Shown: positions 1 through 6,491, numbered from the stretch's first letter. The stretch is 7,930 nucleotides of DNA from CAG-390 sp045531455 (GCA_045531455.1 JAZSEA010000068.1:1-7930); one strand, 5' to 3'. Program-made: numbers and translations. Notes: generated by a model from the sequence alone, not told the origin.

Positions 1-2
1 GC

Positions 3-500
3 AAGACTCCTACATATAAGAACGCGACCCACACCCTTTCCGCGCTGACGATCACATCGAACGTCGTTTACGGCAAGAAGACGGGCGCAACTCCCGACGG
101 AAGAAAGAAGGGCGTGCCCTTTGCTCCCAGCGCGAACCCGATGCATAACCGCGAGCAGAACGGTGCGCTTGCGTCGCTCAATTCGCTGACCAAGATGCCC
201 TACGATTGCTGCCGCGACGGTATTTCGAATACCTTCTCGATCGTTCCCGATGCTCTCGGAAACTGCGACGAATCGAGAGTAGATAATCTCGTCAACATCC
301 TCGACGGCTATTTTAAGAAGCACGCACATCATATCAACGTAAACGTGCTCAATAAGCAGAAGCTTATCGAGGCTTACGAGAATCCCGATCTCTATCCCAA
401 CCTCACCATCCGTGTTTCGGGATACGCTGTCAACTTCCACAAGCTCTCAAAGGAGCAGCAGAGAGAAGTTATCAGCCGTACCTTCCACGAGAGTCTGTGA
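3..500 (+). CDS. pflB: Pyruvate formate-lyase (formate C-acetyltransferase), C-terminal part
   Basis: This is the 3' end of a gene that begins before the window; about 165 residues are visible, read in frame from base 3 to the TGA at 498-500. The enzyme converts pyruvate and CoA to acetyl-CoA and formate in the anaerobic cytoplasm using a glycyl radical. The fragment has the family landmarks in order: TPDGR, then PFAPSANPMH, then DGISNTFSIVPDALG, and finally the radical loop RVSGYAV with the radical glycine codon at 420-422. That glycine has 25 residues after it, matching the position in classical PFL (E. coli Gly734 of 760). The TPDGR and NPMH segments fit true PFL better than the diol-dehydratase-like glycyl radical enzymes. 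The two active-site cysteines would lie upstream of the window. The activase gene follows after one base, so the two are almost certainly co-transcribed. Confidence 0.95.
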   Translation, partial: KTPTYKNATHTLSALTITSNVVYGKKTGATPDGRKKGVPFAPSANPMHNREQNGALASLNSLTKMPYDCCRDGISNTFSIVPDALGNCDESRVDNLVNILDGYFKKHAHHINVNVLNKQKLIEAYENPDLYPNLTIRVSGYAVNFHKLSKEQQREVISRTFHESL

Positions 501-501
501 T

Positions 502-1209
502 ATGGTAGGTAGAATAAATTCAATACAAACGCTCGGGACCGTTGACGGTCCCGGCGTGCGTTTTGTACTTTTTATGCAGGGATGTCCGCTCAGATGCGCT
601 TATTGCCACAATCCCGATACCTGGGATTTCGCGGGCGGTTATGAAGTAAGCGCGGAAGAAATATTCGAAAAGGTCAAAAGATACCGCGAATATTTCGGTA
701 AGGACGGCGGAATAACCGTCTCGGGCGGCGAACCGACGATGCAAGCCGATTTCGTCCACGAGCTTTTTGAGCTTTGCAAATCTGAGGGAATCCATACTGC
801 GCTCGACACGTCGGGATGTGTTTGGAATGAAAAGGTTGAAAAATTACTTGAAGTGACCGACCTTTGCCTGCTCGACTATAAAATGTGCGACGCGGAGGAT
901 TATGAGAGATATACCCGATGCAAAAAAGAATCGGTTGATCTCTTCCTTTGCGAACTTCAAAAGAGAAGTATCGACACGTGGCTGAGACAAGTGATCGTCA
1001 AAGGAATCAATGACGATCCCGCAAGTGTCCGTAAGCTTTATGATGTTGCAGATTCTCACCCTTGCGTAAAAAAGGTCGAACTCCTCAAATTCCGCAAGCT
1101 CTGCGCGCCGAAATATGAGAATCTGGGGATAGAATTCCCTTTTGGAAATATACCCGAAACTACGGCAGAGGATATTTCTACGCTTCTGACAACTATTGGT
1201 AAGGTGTGA
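502..1209 (+). CDS. pflA: Pyruvate formate-lyase-activating enzyme (radical SAM)
   Basis: A 235-residue protein, close to the usual ~245 residues of PflA. It uses a [4Fe-4S] cluster and S-adenosylmethionine to abstract hydrogen from the PFL glycine, creating the radical. The N-terminus has the typical GTVDGPGVRFVLFMQGC stretch. The cluster motif CxxxCxxC is at Cys28, Cys32 and Cys35 and is followed by HNPDTW. The SAM-binding GGEP is at residues 75-78, and VIVKGINDD later in the chain is typical of the family. I chose the ATG at 502 because the DGPG segment then lies at the normal distance from the N-terminus. The open frame extends upstream to an ATG at 412, but that part overlaps the PFL radical loop in another frame and has no family similarity. 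There is one base between the PFL stop and this start and only a weak GAG-type ribosome site, so translation is probably coupled. Confidence 0.95.
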   Translation: MVGRINSIQTLGTVDGPGVRFVLFMQGCPLRCAYCHNPDTWDFAGGYEVSAEEIFEKVKRYREYFGKDGGITVSGGEPTMQADFVHELFELCKSEGIHTALDTSGCVWNEKVEKLLEVTDLCLLDYKMCDAEDYERYTRCKKESVDLFLCELQKRSIDTWLRQVIVKGINDDPASVRKLYDVADSHPCVKKVELLKFRKLCAPKYENLGIEFPFGNIPETTAEDISTLLTTIGKV

Positions 1210-1214
1210 TATAT

Positions 1215-1252
1215 AAGCAGTTTGGCTTCAAAAGTCGAACTGCTTTTCTTGT
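1215..1252 (+). terminator. Rho-independent terminator of the pflB-pflA operon
   Basis: AAGCAGTT (1215-1222) pairs perfectly with AACTGCTT (1238-1245). The inner arms continue the helix through 1223-1228 and 1232-1237, with two G-T wobbles and a 3-base loop CAA, giving about 14 bp. The 3' arm runs directly into TTTTCTTGTTT. It starts 5 bp after the pflA stop, so it ends the pfl transcript. Confidence 0.88.
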
Positions 1253-1260
1253 TTAGAAGT

Positions 1261-1329
1261 GCATTATTATATTTTATCCGTAGGGACCACCGCCGGTCTG
1301 AAATTGATGATTAATTTCTGAATTAAATA
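1261..1329. other. AT-rich spacer with two short inverted repeats
   Basis: No gene is visible here. Two small dyads are present: GACC (1285-1288) with GGTC (1295-1298), inside a short GC-rich island, and TTAATT (1311-1316) with AATTAA (1321-1326). The island shares GGGACCAC with the hairpin array at the end of the window (around 7760-7767), so it could be a degraded fragment of the same repeat type, but eight bases is weak support. Confidence 0.3.
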
Positions 1330-1358
1330 TTGCAATAAGAAATTATTTATGTTATAAT
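1330..1358 (+). promoter_or_regulatory. Sigma-A-type promoter of the membrane protein/lipoprotein/GDPD operon
   Basis: TTGCAA (1330-1335) lies 17 bp before a perfect TATAAT (1353-1358). Predicted transcription start is near 1365. It follows the pfl terminator and precedes the first gene's ribosome site by 14 bp, so the three genes downstream form a separate transcription unit with a very short leader. Confidence 0.8.
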
Positions 1359-1386
1359 TAATTTAATGAAAGAAAGGAGCGAAATG

Positions 1387-1761
1387 ATGGCTAACAAGTA
1401 TAAAACCGAAAAATACGTTAAAAAGATTTTCAATGTCTGCGCGATTTTGCAATGCCTTTATTGTCTTGGTTGCATTATCGTAATGATATGTATGCCGCTT
1501 TATACCGCGTTTTATCCGTCCGAGTTTTCGGATATATGCTTCGGGATCGGAGCAGTAATGAATTTGATATCCTTTCTTAATCCCGTAGCTTTGATATGTT
1601 GGATAATAATTCTTATTGCGTTCTGCATCGACCATAAGGTCATTCGAAATAAAAAGGTAAAAATCGTTATGATAATTTGGTTGGTGCTTTCACCTATTCT
1701 GAGCGTTCTTTGCTGGATTGGCTCTGTCTGCTCGTTTGTTGCACATTCGGGCGGAGTATAA
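1387..1761 (+). CDS. Small Cys-rich multi-pass membrane protein, function unknown
   Basis: A 124-residue hydrophobic protein that I do not recognise. The N-terminal 13 residues are basic (KYKTEKYVKK). Hydrophobic segments follow at about 15-37, 50-81 (possibly two passes with a Pro at the turn) and 92-118, with a basic loop IDHKVIRNKKVK between, giving three or four membrane passes. It has ten cysteines, mostly within membrane segments, including C23xxC26xxC29. The start is set by AAAGGAG at 1373-1379, which is 7 bases before the ATG at 1387. The ATG at 1384 is a close alternative (4 bases), and the in-frame ATG at 1366 sits at the predicted transcription start with no ribosome site. Its stop overlaps the first base of the next gene's AAGGAGG, so it is the first gene of the operon with the lipoprotein. 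A role in export or membrane handling of that neighbour is a guess from position only. Confidence 0.75.
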   Translation: MANKYKTEKYVKKIFNVCAILQCLYCLGCIIVMICMPLYTAFYPSEFSDICFGIGAVMNLISFLNPVALICWIIILIAFCIDHKVIRNKKVKIVMIIWLVLSPILSVLCWIGSVCSFVAHSGGV

Positions 1762-1776
1762 AGGAGGAAATTTGTC

Positions 1777-3636
1777 ATGAAAAAAACATTCCGCGCAATC
1801 ATTTCGCTATTGCTTTGCCTCTCGATGTCCCTCGGATTTTTTGCCTGTACGGGTACAGAAACGCCTCCGCCCGACACGACAGAGACTGAGAGCGCGAATA
1901 CGACCAAAGAAATAACAACGCAAGAGGAGACCACCGAAATGGAAGATATCAATGAAAAAGTGTCGCTTGACGGCAAAAGAGTAATCTTTATAGGAAATTC
2001 CTACGTTTATTACGGCAGAAGCGTGATGAACGTGTCTTCGTCGGTGATGTCGCAGGCGGCGAGAGAAAATGACAAGGGATTTTTCTATCAGCTTTGCAAG
2101 GAAAACGGACAAGAGGTCAACGTGACCAACTGGACCTTTGGCGGTCACGGTCTTGCCGACTTTTTTGGTGCGCCCTGCGCTCATGCAACGAGTGCGTGCC
2201 GTGGAACTCGCCACGAAAATGAACTGAAAAACCGCTATTACGACTACGTTTTCGTTTCTCCCGGCGGAGGTGACAGACAGGCGAGCACGCTCGCGGACGA
2301 TTTCGATTACATAATCAAGTTCTTTACCGAAGCAAACCAGAACGTAAAGATCGTGTGCCTTGCAAATCTCGGTTGCCACGGTTATTCCTCCTTTGGCACT
2401 GATCTTCCCGCTATCTATAATTATTATTCCACACTCGCAGATAAGGGCGTGATCATAGCAGACTGGGGCGGACTCGTTTACCGCATTATGCACGGCATCT
2501 ATACCGTTCCCGGCGGAAGTCAGACCTACGGCAAGTATTCTTTCATCGTTAAGGACGGATTTCATCCGAATATGCTTGCGGGTTATATCACAACTCTTAT
2601 GGCGTACTGTTCCGTGACGGGCGAAAGCGCGGTCGGTCAACCCTACGATTTCTGCAACAACTACAGGGTAAATGCGAAATTTAACTTCAATAATTATATT
2701 AAGGACTACTATACTGCGGAAAAGCCCACGAATTTCCCAGATATCTTCAAATCCGAAGGCGATATGAAGGGCATTCAGGAGCTTGTTGACAAGTATCTCG
2801 CTGAAAAGACCTATCTTGAAATGATCGAAAAGCCGAAGTTTGAAACGTCGACGGTTCTTTTGACCGAGCATCCGAAGAAACCGATCATTTCCGTCGTTTT
2901 CAGCAATGAAAAGCCCGCGGGCGACGGATGGATCCCGTCTTCATCAAGATGGGCAAAATATAACACCGACGGCTATCGCTATTTCTCGGGACTGCGCGGT
3001 GACGCGGATGCTATCGCGTCGCTCGCAGGCACAACCTCTGCGAACGGATTGAGTGAAGCGGAGAAGAAGGATCTTGCCGACATCCGCTACGGTCTTTCGG
3101 CTATCGGAATATCGCATTTTGGTCTCACGGAATATACGGTAACCACCGATAACGGCGGCAAAATGCAGACGACCTCTCTCGTCAATCTTCTCAACGGTCA
3201 TTTCGGCTCATCCTATACCGCCAATATCTATTTTGACGATAAGACTTATAATATAAATGGTGAAGAAGATGCAGGCTCGCCCTATACCGCGCTCTTTACT
3301 CTGAATTTCGGTTCGGTAAAGACTTTTGAAGCAATCGGATATTCCTCGGGCAACCTCAAGGGATTCCCGCAGGCGCAGGACGTTTACGTCAGCGATGACG
3401 GAGTGAATTGGACTCTCGTGCCCTCCGCTTGCTTTGATACCGATATCGCGCCCGTCGCAAGCATCAAGGACAAGAGCGGAACCCGCGATCCGTGGTATAA
3501 CAACGAACCCAAGCAGGAAGTACTTTTCTCAATGGAAAACGTAAGCGGAAAGTATATACGAATCGCCGTTAAGCGCGGTGCGGACGTAGATTACCACGGA
3601 ATTAATACGAGAGAAATTTTGGTTTTTGGTGAATAA
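1777..3636 (+). CDS. Surface lipoprotein with SGNH-type hydrolase domain and C-terminal discoidin-like domain
   Basis: A 619-residue protein with AAGGAGG 9 bases before the ATG. Residues 1-23 are a lipoprotein signal peptide (MKK, hydrophobic core, GFFA) cut before Cys24, followed by a Thr/Glu-rich spacer to about residue 60, as in cell-surface lipoproteins. From about 67 it resembles SGNH/GDSL hydrolases, most like DUF4886-type members: block I is IGNSY with probable nucleophile Ser75, a block II-like FGGHG is at 121-125, a block III-like SPGGGD is at 161-166 (the usual GxND Asn is not evident), and block V is DGFHP with Asp260 and His263 as the likely rest of the triad. Such enzymes are typically esterases or deacetylases. 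After a linker of about 150 residues, roughly 440-619 looks like an F5/8 type C (discoidin, CBM32-like) beta-sandwich with YVSDDGVNW (537-545) and a terminal KYIRIAVKRG...REILVFG, suggesting carbohydrate binding. The substrate cannot be named. Confidence 0.85.
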   Translation: MKKTFRAIISLLLCLSMSLGFFACTGTETPPPDTTETESANTTKEITTQEETTEMEDINEKVSLDGKRVIFIGNSYVYYGRSVMNVSSSVMSQAARENDKGFFYQLCKENGQEVNVTNWTFGGHGLADFFGAPCAHATSACRGTRHENELKNRYYDYVFVSPGGGDRQASTLADDFDYIIKFFTEANQNVKIVCLANLGCHGYSSFGTDLPAIYNYYSTLADKGVIIADWGGLVYRIMHGIYTVPGGSQTYGKYSFIVKDGFHPNMLAGYITTLMAYCSVTGESAVGQPYDFCNNYRVNAKFNFNNYIKDYYTAEKPTNFPDIFKSEGDMKGIQELVDKYLAEKTYLEMIEKPKFETSTVLLTEHPKKPIISVVFSNEKPAGDGWIPSSSRWAKYNTDGYRYFSGLRGDADAIASLAGTTSANGLSEAEKKDLADIRYGLSAIGISHFGLTEYTVTTDNGGKMQTTSLVNLLNGHFGSSYTANIYFDDKTYNINGEEDAGSPYTALFTLNFGSVKTFEAIGYSSGNLKGFPQAQDVYVSDDGVNWTLVPSACFDTDIAPVASIKDKSGTRDPWYNNEPKQEVLFSMENVSGKYIRIAVKRGADVDYHGINTREILVFGE

Positions 3637-4437
3637 ATGAATTACAAACTTTTGCTTGAAGAGGATAAAATCCACCCATATCCCCGTGTCTGCGCGCACA
3701 GAGGATTGCGTTCTGCCGCGCCCGACAATTCGCTTCCCGCTTTCGGTGCGGCGATCGCGCTCGGCGCGGATGAGATCGAACTTGACGTGCTGCCGACAAA
3801 GGATGGCGTACTCGTTTCGATGCACGACCGCAGGCTTGCGAAAATATCCGACGGTACGGGACTTGAATATGAATATAATTATGAAGAACTGCTGAAGCTT
3901 GATTTCGGGGTAAAATATTCCGAGGAATACCGCGGACTTCGCGTTCTGACATTCGAGGAAGTACTTCGCAAGCTCGGCAGAAGCGTGATTATGAATATCC
4001 ATATGAAAATGTGGGACGTTGCTATAGGAGAGCCCGATTACGAAAAGGTAGCCGCGCTCATCCGTAAGTACGGATGTGAAAAGTACGTCTATATAACCTC
4101 GATCAATCTTGAGCATATGGAAAATTTCCATAAGATCGCGCCCGAGATCGAGCGTTGTTATGCCTTTAACTGTATCAAGAGCGATCCGTATGAATGTATC
4201 GACTCCTGCGCTCGGATGGGCATCGGTAAGATCCAGATCAGCGATCCTACGCGCGAGGTAATCGAATACGCTCATTCAAAGGGCATCGTGGTCAACATCT
4301 ACTATGCCGATGATCCGGAAAAAGCGCGCGAATACCTTGATATGGGCGCGGACGTGATCCTTTCGAATAATATTTTGAGGATCATGCCGGTGGTTGAATG
4401 CAAAATGCAAAATGCAAAATGCAAAAATAACCGATAA
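3637..4437 (+). CDS. Glycerophosphodiester phosphodiesterase family protein
   Basis: A 266-residue protein whose ATG directly follows the lipoprotein's TAA with no good ribosome site, so translation is probably coupled. The family hydrolyses glycerophosphodiesters to glycerol-3-phosphate and an alcohol. Visible motifs are AHRG (catalytic His21), PDNSLPAF at 29-36 (commonly PENT in the family), IELD with metal ligands Glu48 and Asp50, and MHD with His63, the second catalytic His. The third acidic ligand, usually in an IEIK-like strand, appears as IHMK with His122, so this belongs to a variant subfamily and its activity is less certain. The C-terminal GADVILSNN matches the last barrel strand. 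There is no signal peptide, so it should be cytoplasmic. The last ~12 residues (from about Glu254) come from a 7-bp tandem repeat and are probably not part of the fold. Confidence 0.88.
   Translation: MNYKLLLEEDKIHPYPRVCAHRGLRSAAPDNSLPAFGAAIALGADEIELDVLPTKDGVLVSMHDRRLAKISDGTGLEYEYNYEELLKLDFGVKYSEEYRGLRVLTFEEVLRKLGRSVIMNIHMKMWDVAIGEPDYEKVAALIRKYGCEKYVYITSINLEHMENFHKIAPEIERCYAFNCIKSDPYECIDSCARMGIGKIQISDPTREVIEYAHSKGIVVNIYYADDPEKAREYLDMGADVILSNNILRIMPVVECKMQNAKCKNNR
4398..4425 (+). repeat. Four tandem copies of a 7-bp unit, ATGCAAA
   Basis: Four exact head-to-tail copies (4398-4404, 4405-4411, 4412-4418, 4419-4425) lie inside the last codons of the GDPD-family gene. Since 7 is not a multiple of 3, each copy is read in a different frame. 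The same word reappears inverted as CATTTTGCAT at 4522-4531, beside the stop codon of the convergent gene, so the two could be the ends of a small inserted element. Confidence 0.9.
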
Positions 4438-4458
4438 TTCAGTTTATCGCTTACAAAT

Positions 4459-4489
4459 AAAAAGGACTGAAATAAAATCAGTCCTTTTT
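4459..4489. terminator. Bidirectional Rho-independent terminator between convergent genes
   Basis: AAAAAGGACTGA (4459-4470) pairs perfectly with TCAGTCCTTTTT (4478-4489) around the 7-base loop AATAAAA. There is an A-run on one side and a T-run on the other, so it can stop transcription both from the GDPD-family gene (+) and from the flavoprotein gene (-). Minor AT-rich dyads flank it: CGATAA/TTATCG (4432-4449) and ACAATAA/TTATTGT (4498-4517). Confidence 0.92.
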
Positions 4490-4534
4490 GTTTAGAAACA
4501 ATAAATTTAATTATTGTCTCACATTTTGCATTTT

Positions 4535-6352
4535 TTAATAAAGTTCAAAGTTAAAGATATGAGCCGTCGAGCTTCCGTAGTCCTCGCACATCGTCTCGCT
4601 GAAGTGGGTCGAGAGGGGAATGAGACGGACAGCCTTCGCGGTGATATCAAGGTCGTGCCTTACGAAACGCTGATGGTTGTCGAATACTTCGATCACGGTG
4701 CTCCACTCTCCGCTTGCATCCTGTGCCTCGATCTTATAATGCTTGACAAGGCACTTGGGGAAGCCGAAGGTAGTGTTATTATGGCTTGCCGCCATAAAGA
4801 GGATCATCGAGGTGTGCAGACCGTCGGGGTTGCCGTCGGTATACTCGCGGTCAAGGTCGCTGTCGAATACGAGGCGGACGCCGCCGACGTGCGTGGGCTC
4901 GTCGAAGGTGTATGTGATCGCCTTGTTGGTCTTGCCGTAGTAGCCGTTATCGTTGCCCCAGATTCGGCGGTCGATGCCGTTCAGAAGCGCGGAGCAATCG
5001 CCGTAGTCTGCGGTGAGGGTCGCCTTCTTTGTAAGCTCGGAGGGCGCTCTGCGGAAGCCGGGGAGGAAGCAGTCGTCGTCCATAAGGATCTTCTGGATCT
5101 CCTTGATCTTCTGCGCACAGACCTCGCGGGGAGTGAGATCATTCTTGGTAGCAACAGCCGCAGCAGTACCTACAGCCTGACCGATAACGCCGATGGTGCC
5201 CATTACGCGGGTGGTGCTGAAGCCGATGTGCGTTGCGCTGATGTTTCTGCCTGCGAACATAAGGTTCTCGATATTCTTCGAGTAGAGAGCGCGGAGCGGG
5301 ATCGAGTAGGGCTCGGAAAGACGGCGCTTCTGCAGGTGGTTTCCGCCCTTTGCGTTCATATGGAAGCCGCCGGGAAGGTGGTTGTCGATCTGCCATCCGC
5401 CGTAAGCAACTGTGTCCTCAAAACGAGGGCAGTTTTCAACGTCGTGCTGGGTGATGACGTAGTCGCCGACGTAACGGCGGCTCTCGCGCTTACCGGGAAG
5501 GAAGCCGATCCACTCGAGATCCCAATTTTCCGCGCCGTGGTCGCCGTGGTTCTTGATGTGGTCCCAAACGCCGAATGCGATCTTAAGAAGCTCGTCGCGT
5601 ACCTCTTCGGTATCGTCGATCGAGTTCTGCATACCGCCAAGCTCGATCCAATAGAAGTTGGTGTTCATTTCGTAGAGCTTGTGGGGCTTGTTGTTCATCG
5701 CGTCGTCATCGGGGAAGTCGTATGCCCAGGCGGGGGGAGTGTAGCTTACGGGATGGTCGGTCTCGCGGCACTGGATCATAAGGCTCATACCCATGGTATG
5801 ATTGTCAGCCACCTCAAGTCCGAATTCCTCGCCAAACTCGCTCTTTGCTTCGCGTCCGACCTTGTACTCTGCACCCGTGAGGGGAGCGAGGATCGAGTCG
5901 CCCGAGCTGTCAACGAAGATCTTTGCGCGGACCTCGTGCCAGGTGTATGTGGTGAGCTGAAAGCCCTTGACGTACTCGATCTTGTTACCGTTCATCTTTG
6001 CGTCACAGCAAGTGCAGTTGAGCATAAGATCGATGTTGTCCTCGAAACGGACGAGCTCGTAGAGAATGGAGTCCCAGATAGTGAAGTTCCTCTTCGGGTT
6101 GCGGTGCATATTCTCAAGGAGAAGCTCCTCCATGATGCCGGTCTCCTGAAGATCGCGGACTCTCGTGCCCGCACCCGAGATCCACATTCTTATCTCGCTC
6201 GAGCAGTTACCGCCGAGGACAGGTCTGTCCTGCATAAGGGCTACTTTTGCGCCCTGTCTTGCCGCGGAGATAGCGGTGAACATACCGCCGATACCGCCGC
6301 CGATAACGCAGATATCTACGTTATGTACCTTTGTTTTAAGCATTTCACTCAT
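4535..6352 (-). CDS. FAD-dependent oxidoreductase (FAD_oxidored family) with C-terminal discoidin-like region
   Basis: A 605-residue, probably cytoplasmic flavoprotein. The start at 6352 is fixed by AGGAG (6365-6361) 8 bases upstream; the frame continues upstream to 6484, but that region holds the promoter and has no family match. Residues 12-40 are a Rossmann dinucleotide-binding unit, DICVIGGGIGG (GxGxxG at 18-23), followed by RPVLGGNCSSEIRMW (43-57), typical of the FAD_oxidored family. VDSSGD at 147-152 and FAGRNISATHIGFSTTRVMG at 366-385 are the later FAD-contacting segments, the second followed by a helix GQAVGTAAA. From about 440 to the end there is a beta-rich tail (GGVRLVFDSDLDRE, KHYKIEAQDASGEW) that looks like a discoidin/F5-8C-type sandwich. 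There is no signal peptide. Relatives are often annotated vaguely; the substrate is unknown, though a carbohydrate-related one is plausible. A divergent AraC gene suggests inducible expression. Confidence 0.88.
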   Translation of the reverse strand: MSEMLKTKVHNVDICVIGGGIGGMFTAISAARQGAKVALMQDRPVLGGNCSSEIRMWISGAGTRVRDLQETGIMEELLLENMHRNPKRNFTIWDSILYELVRFEDNIDLMLNCTCCDAKMNGNKIEYVKGFQLTTYTWHEVRAKIFVDSSGDSILAPLTGAEYKVGREAKSEFGEEFGLEVADNHTMGMSLMIQCRETDHPVSYTPPAWAYDFPDDDAMNNKPHKLYEMNTNFYWIELGGMQNSIDDTEEVRDELLKIAFGVWDHIKNHGDHGAENWDLEWIGFLPGKRESRRYVGDYVITQHDVENCPRFEDTVAYGGWQIDNHLPGGFHMNAKGGNHLQKRRLSEPYSIPLRALYSKNIENLMFAGRNISATHIGFSTTRVMGTIGVIGQAVGTAAAVATKNDLTPREVCAQKIKEIQKILMDDDCFLPGFRRAPSELTKKATLTADYGDCSALLNGIDRRIWGNDNGYYGKTNKAITYTFDEPTHVGGVRLVFDSDLDREYTDGNPDGLHTSMILFMAASHNNTTFGFPKCLVKHYKIEAQDASGEWSTVIEVFDNHQRFVRHDLDITAKAVRLIPLSTHFSETMCEDYGSSTAHIFNFELY

Positions 6353-6389
6353 TGGAAATTCTCCTATTTGATAAAAATAATTTTTCCTA

Positions 6390-6418
6390 TTGCATTTCGC
6401 ACCATTATAGTGTATAAT
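6390..6418 (+). promoter_or_regulatory. Predicted promoter of the AraC-family gene
   Basis: TTGCAT (6390-6395), a 17-bp spacer and TATAAT (6413-6418) point toward the AraC gene. The start would be near 6425, giving a leader of about 67 bases that contains the TTGTGACAT repeats. The -10 box lies in the left arm of the palindrome at 6410-6428. Confidence 0.6.
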
Positions 6419-6428
6419 AATTATACAC
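6410..6428. promoter_or_regulatory. Perfect 19-bp palindrome covering both -10 boxes (operator candidate)
   Basis: GTGTATAAT (6410-6418), one central A (6419) and ATTATACAC (6420-6428) form a perfect inverted repeat. Each arm contains the -10 box of one of the two divergent promoters. It may be a repressor site or simply result from two facing TATAAT boxes; the GTG/CAC extensions go beyond what the -10 boxes alone require. Confidence 0.6.
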
Positions 6429-6448
6429 ATCACAAAATAAAATGTCAA
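6420..6448 (-). promoter_or_regulatory. Consensus sigma-A promoter of the flavoprotein gene
   Basis: On the minus strand TTGACA (6448-6443), exactly 17 bp of spacer (6442-6426) and TATAAT (6425-6420) give a full consensus match. Transcription should start near 6413, leaving a leader of about 60 bases before the AGGAG. A second TATAAT on this strand (6409-6404) lacks a good -35 box. Confidence 0.85.
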
Positions 6449-6454
6449 TGCTGA

Positions 6455-6484
6455 TTGTGACATTAATTTATCAATTTGTGACAT
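6455..6484 (+). promoter_or_regulatory. Direct repeat TTGTGACAT spaced 21 bp, probable AraC-family binding site
   Basis: TTGTGACAT occurs exactly at 6455-6463 and 6476-6484, with starts 21 bp apart, i.e. two helical turns, the arrangement expected for the two helix-turn-helix units of AraC-type regulators. Relative to the flavoprotein start near 6413 it spans about -42 to -71, just upstream of the -35 box, the normal place for an activator. It also lies between the AraC gene's promoter and its start codon, so binding there could limit the regulator's own synthesis. A 7-of-9 match in inverted orientation is at 6427-6435. Confidence 0.55.
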
Positions 6485-6491
6485 ATGGAAA

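Noticed and set aside
412..501. Extended N-terminus for the PFL activase
   Set aside because: The extra 30 codons overlap the PFL glycyl-radical loop in another frame and do not resemble the PflA family; the ATG at 502 gives the normal N-terminus.
1366..1386. Earlier start for the small membrane protein
   Set aside because: The ATG at 1366 coincides with the predicted transcription start and has no ribosome site, while AAAGGAG at 1373-1379 fits the ATG at 1387.
1807..2871. 354-residue open frame on the - strand
   Set aside because: It is antisense to the lipoprotein gene, with Arg/His/Ile-rich translation and no start signals; the + strand protein has a signal peptide and recognisable domains.
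4398..4425. CRISPR-like tandem repeat
   Set aside because: The 7-bp units are contiguous, without spacers, and there are no cas genes; this is a simple tandem repeat.
4514..6454. 646-residue open frame on the + strand
   Set aside because: It lies antisense to almost the whole flavoprotein gene, which has FAD motifs, a strong ribosome site and a promoter. The + frame has low-complexity Val/Ala/Asp-rich translation, no ribosome site and no family motif; it is a codon-usage shadow.
6353..6484. Upstream extension of the flavoprotein by 44 residues
   Set aside because: It would include the promoter and the AraC-type sites; AGGAG at 6365-6361 clearly marks the start at 6352.
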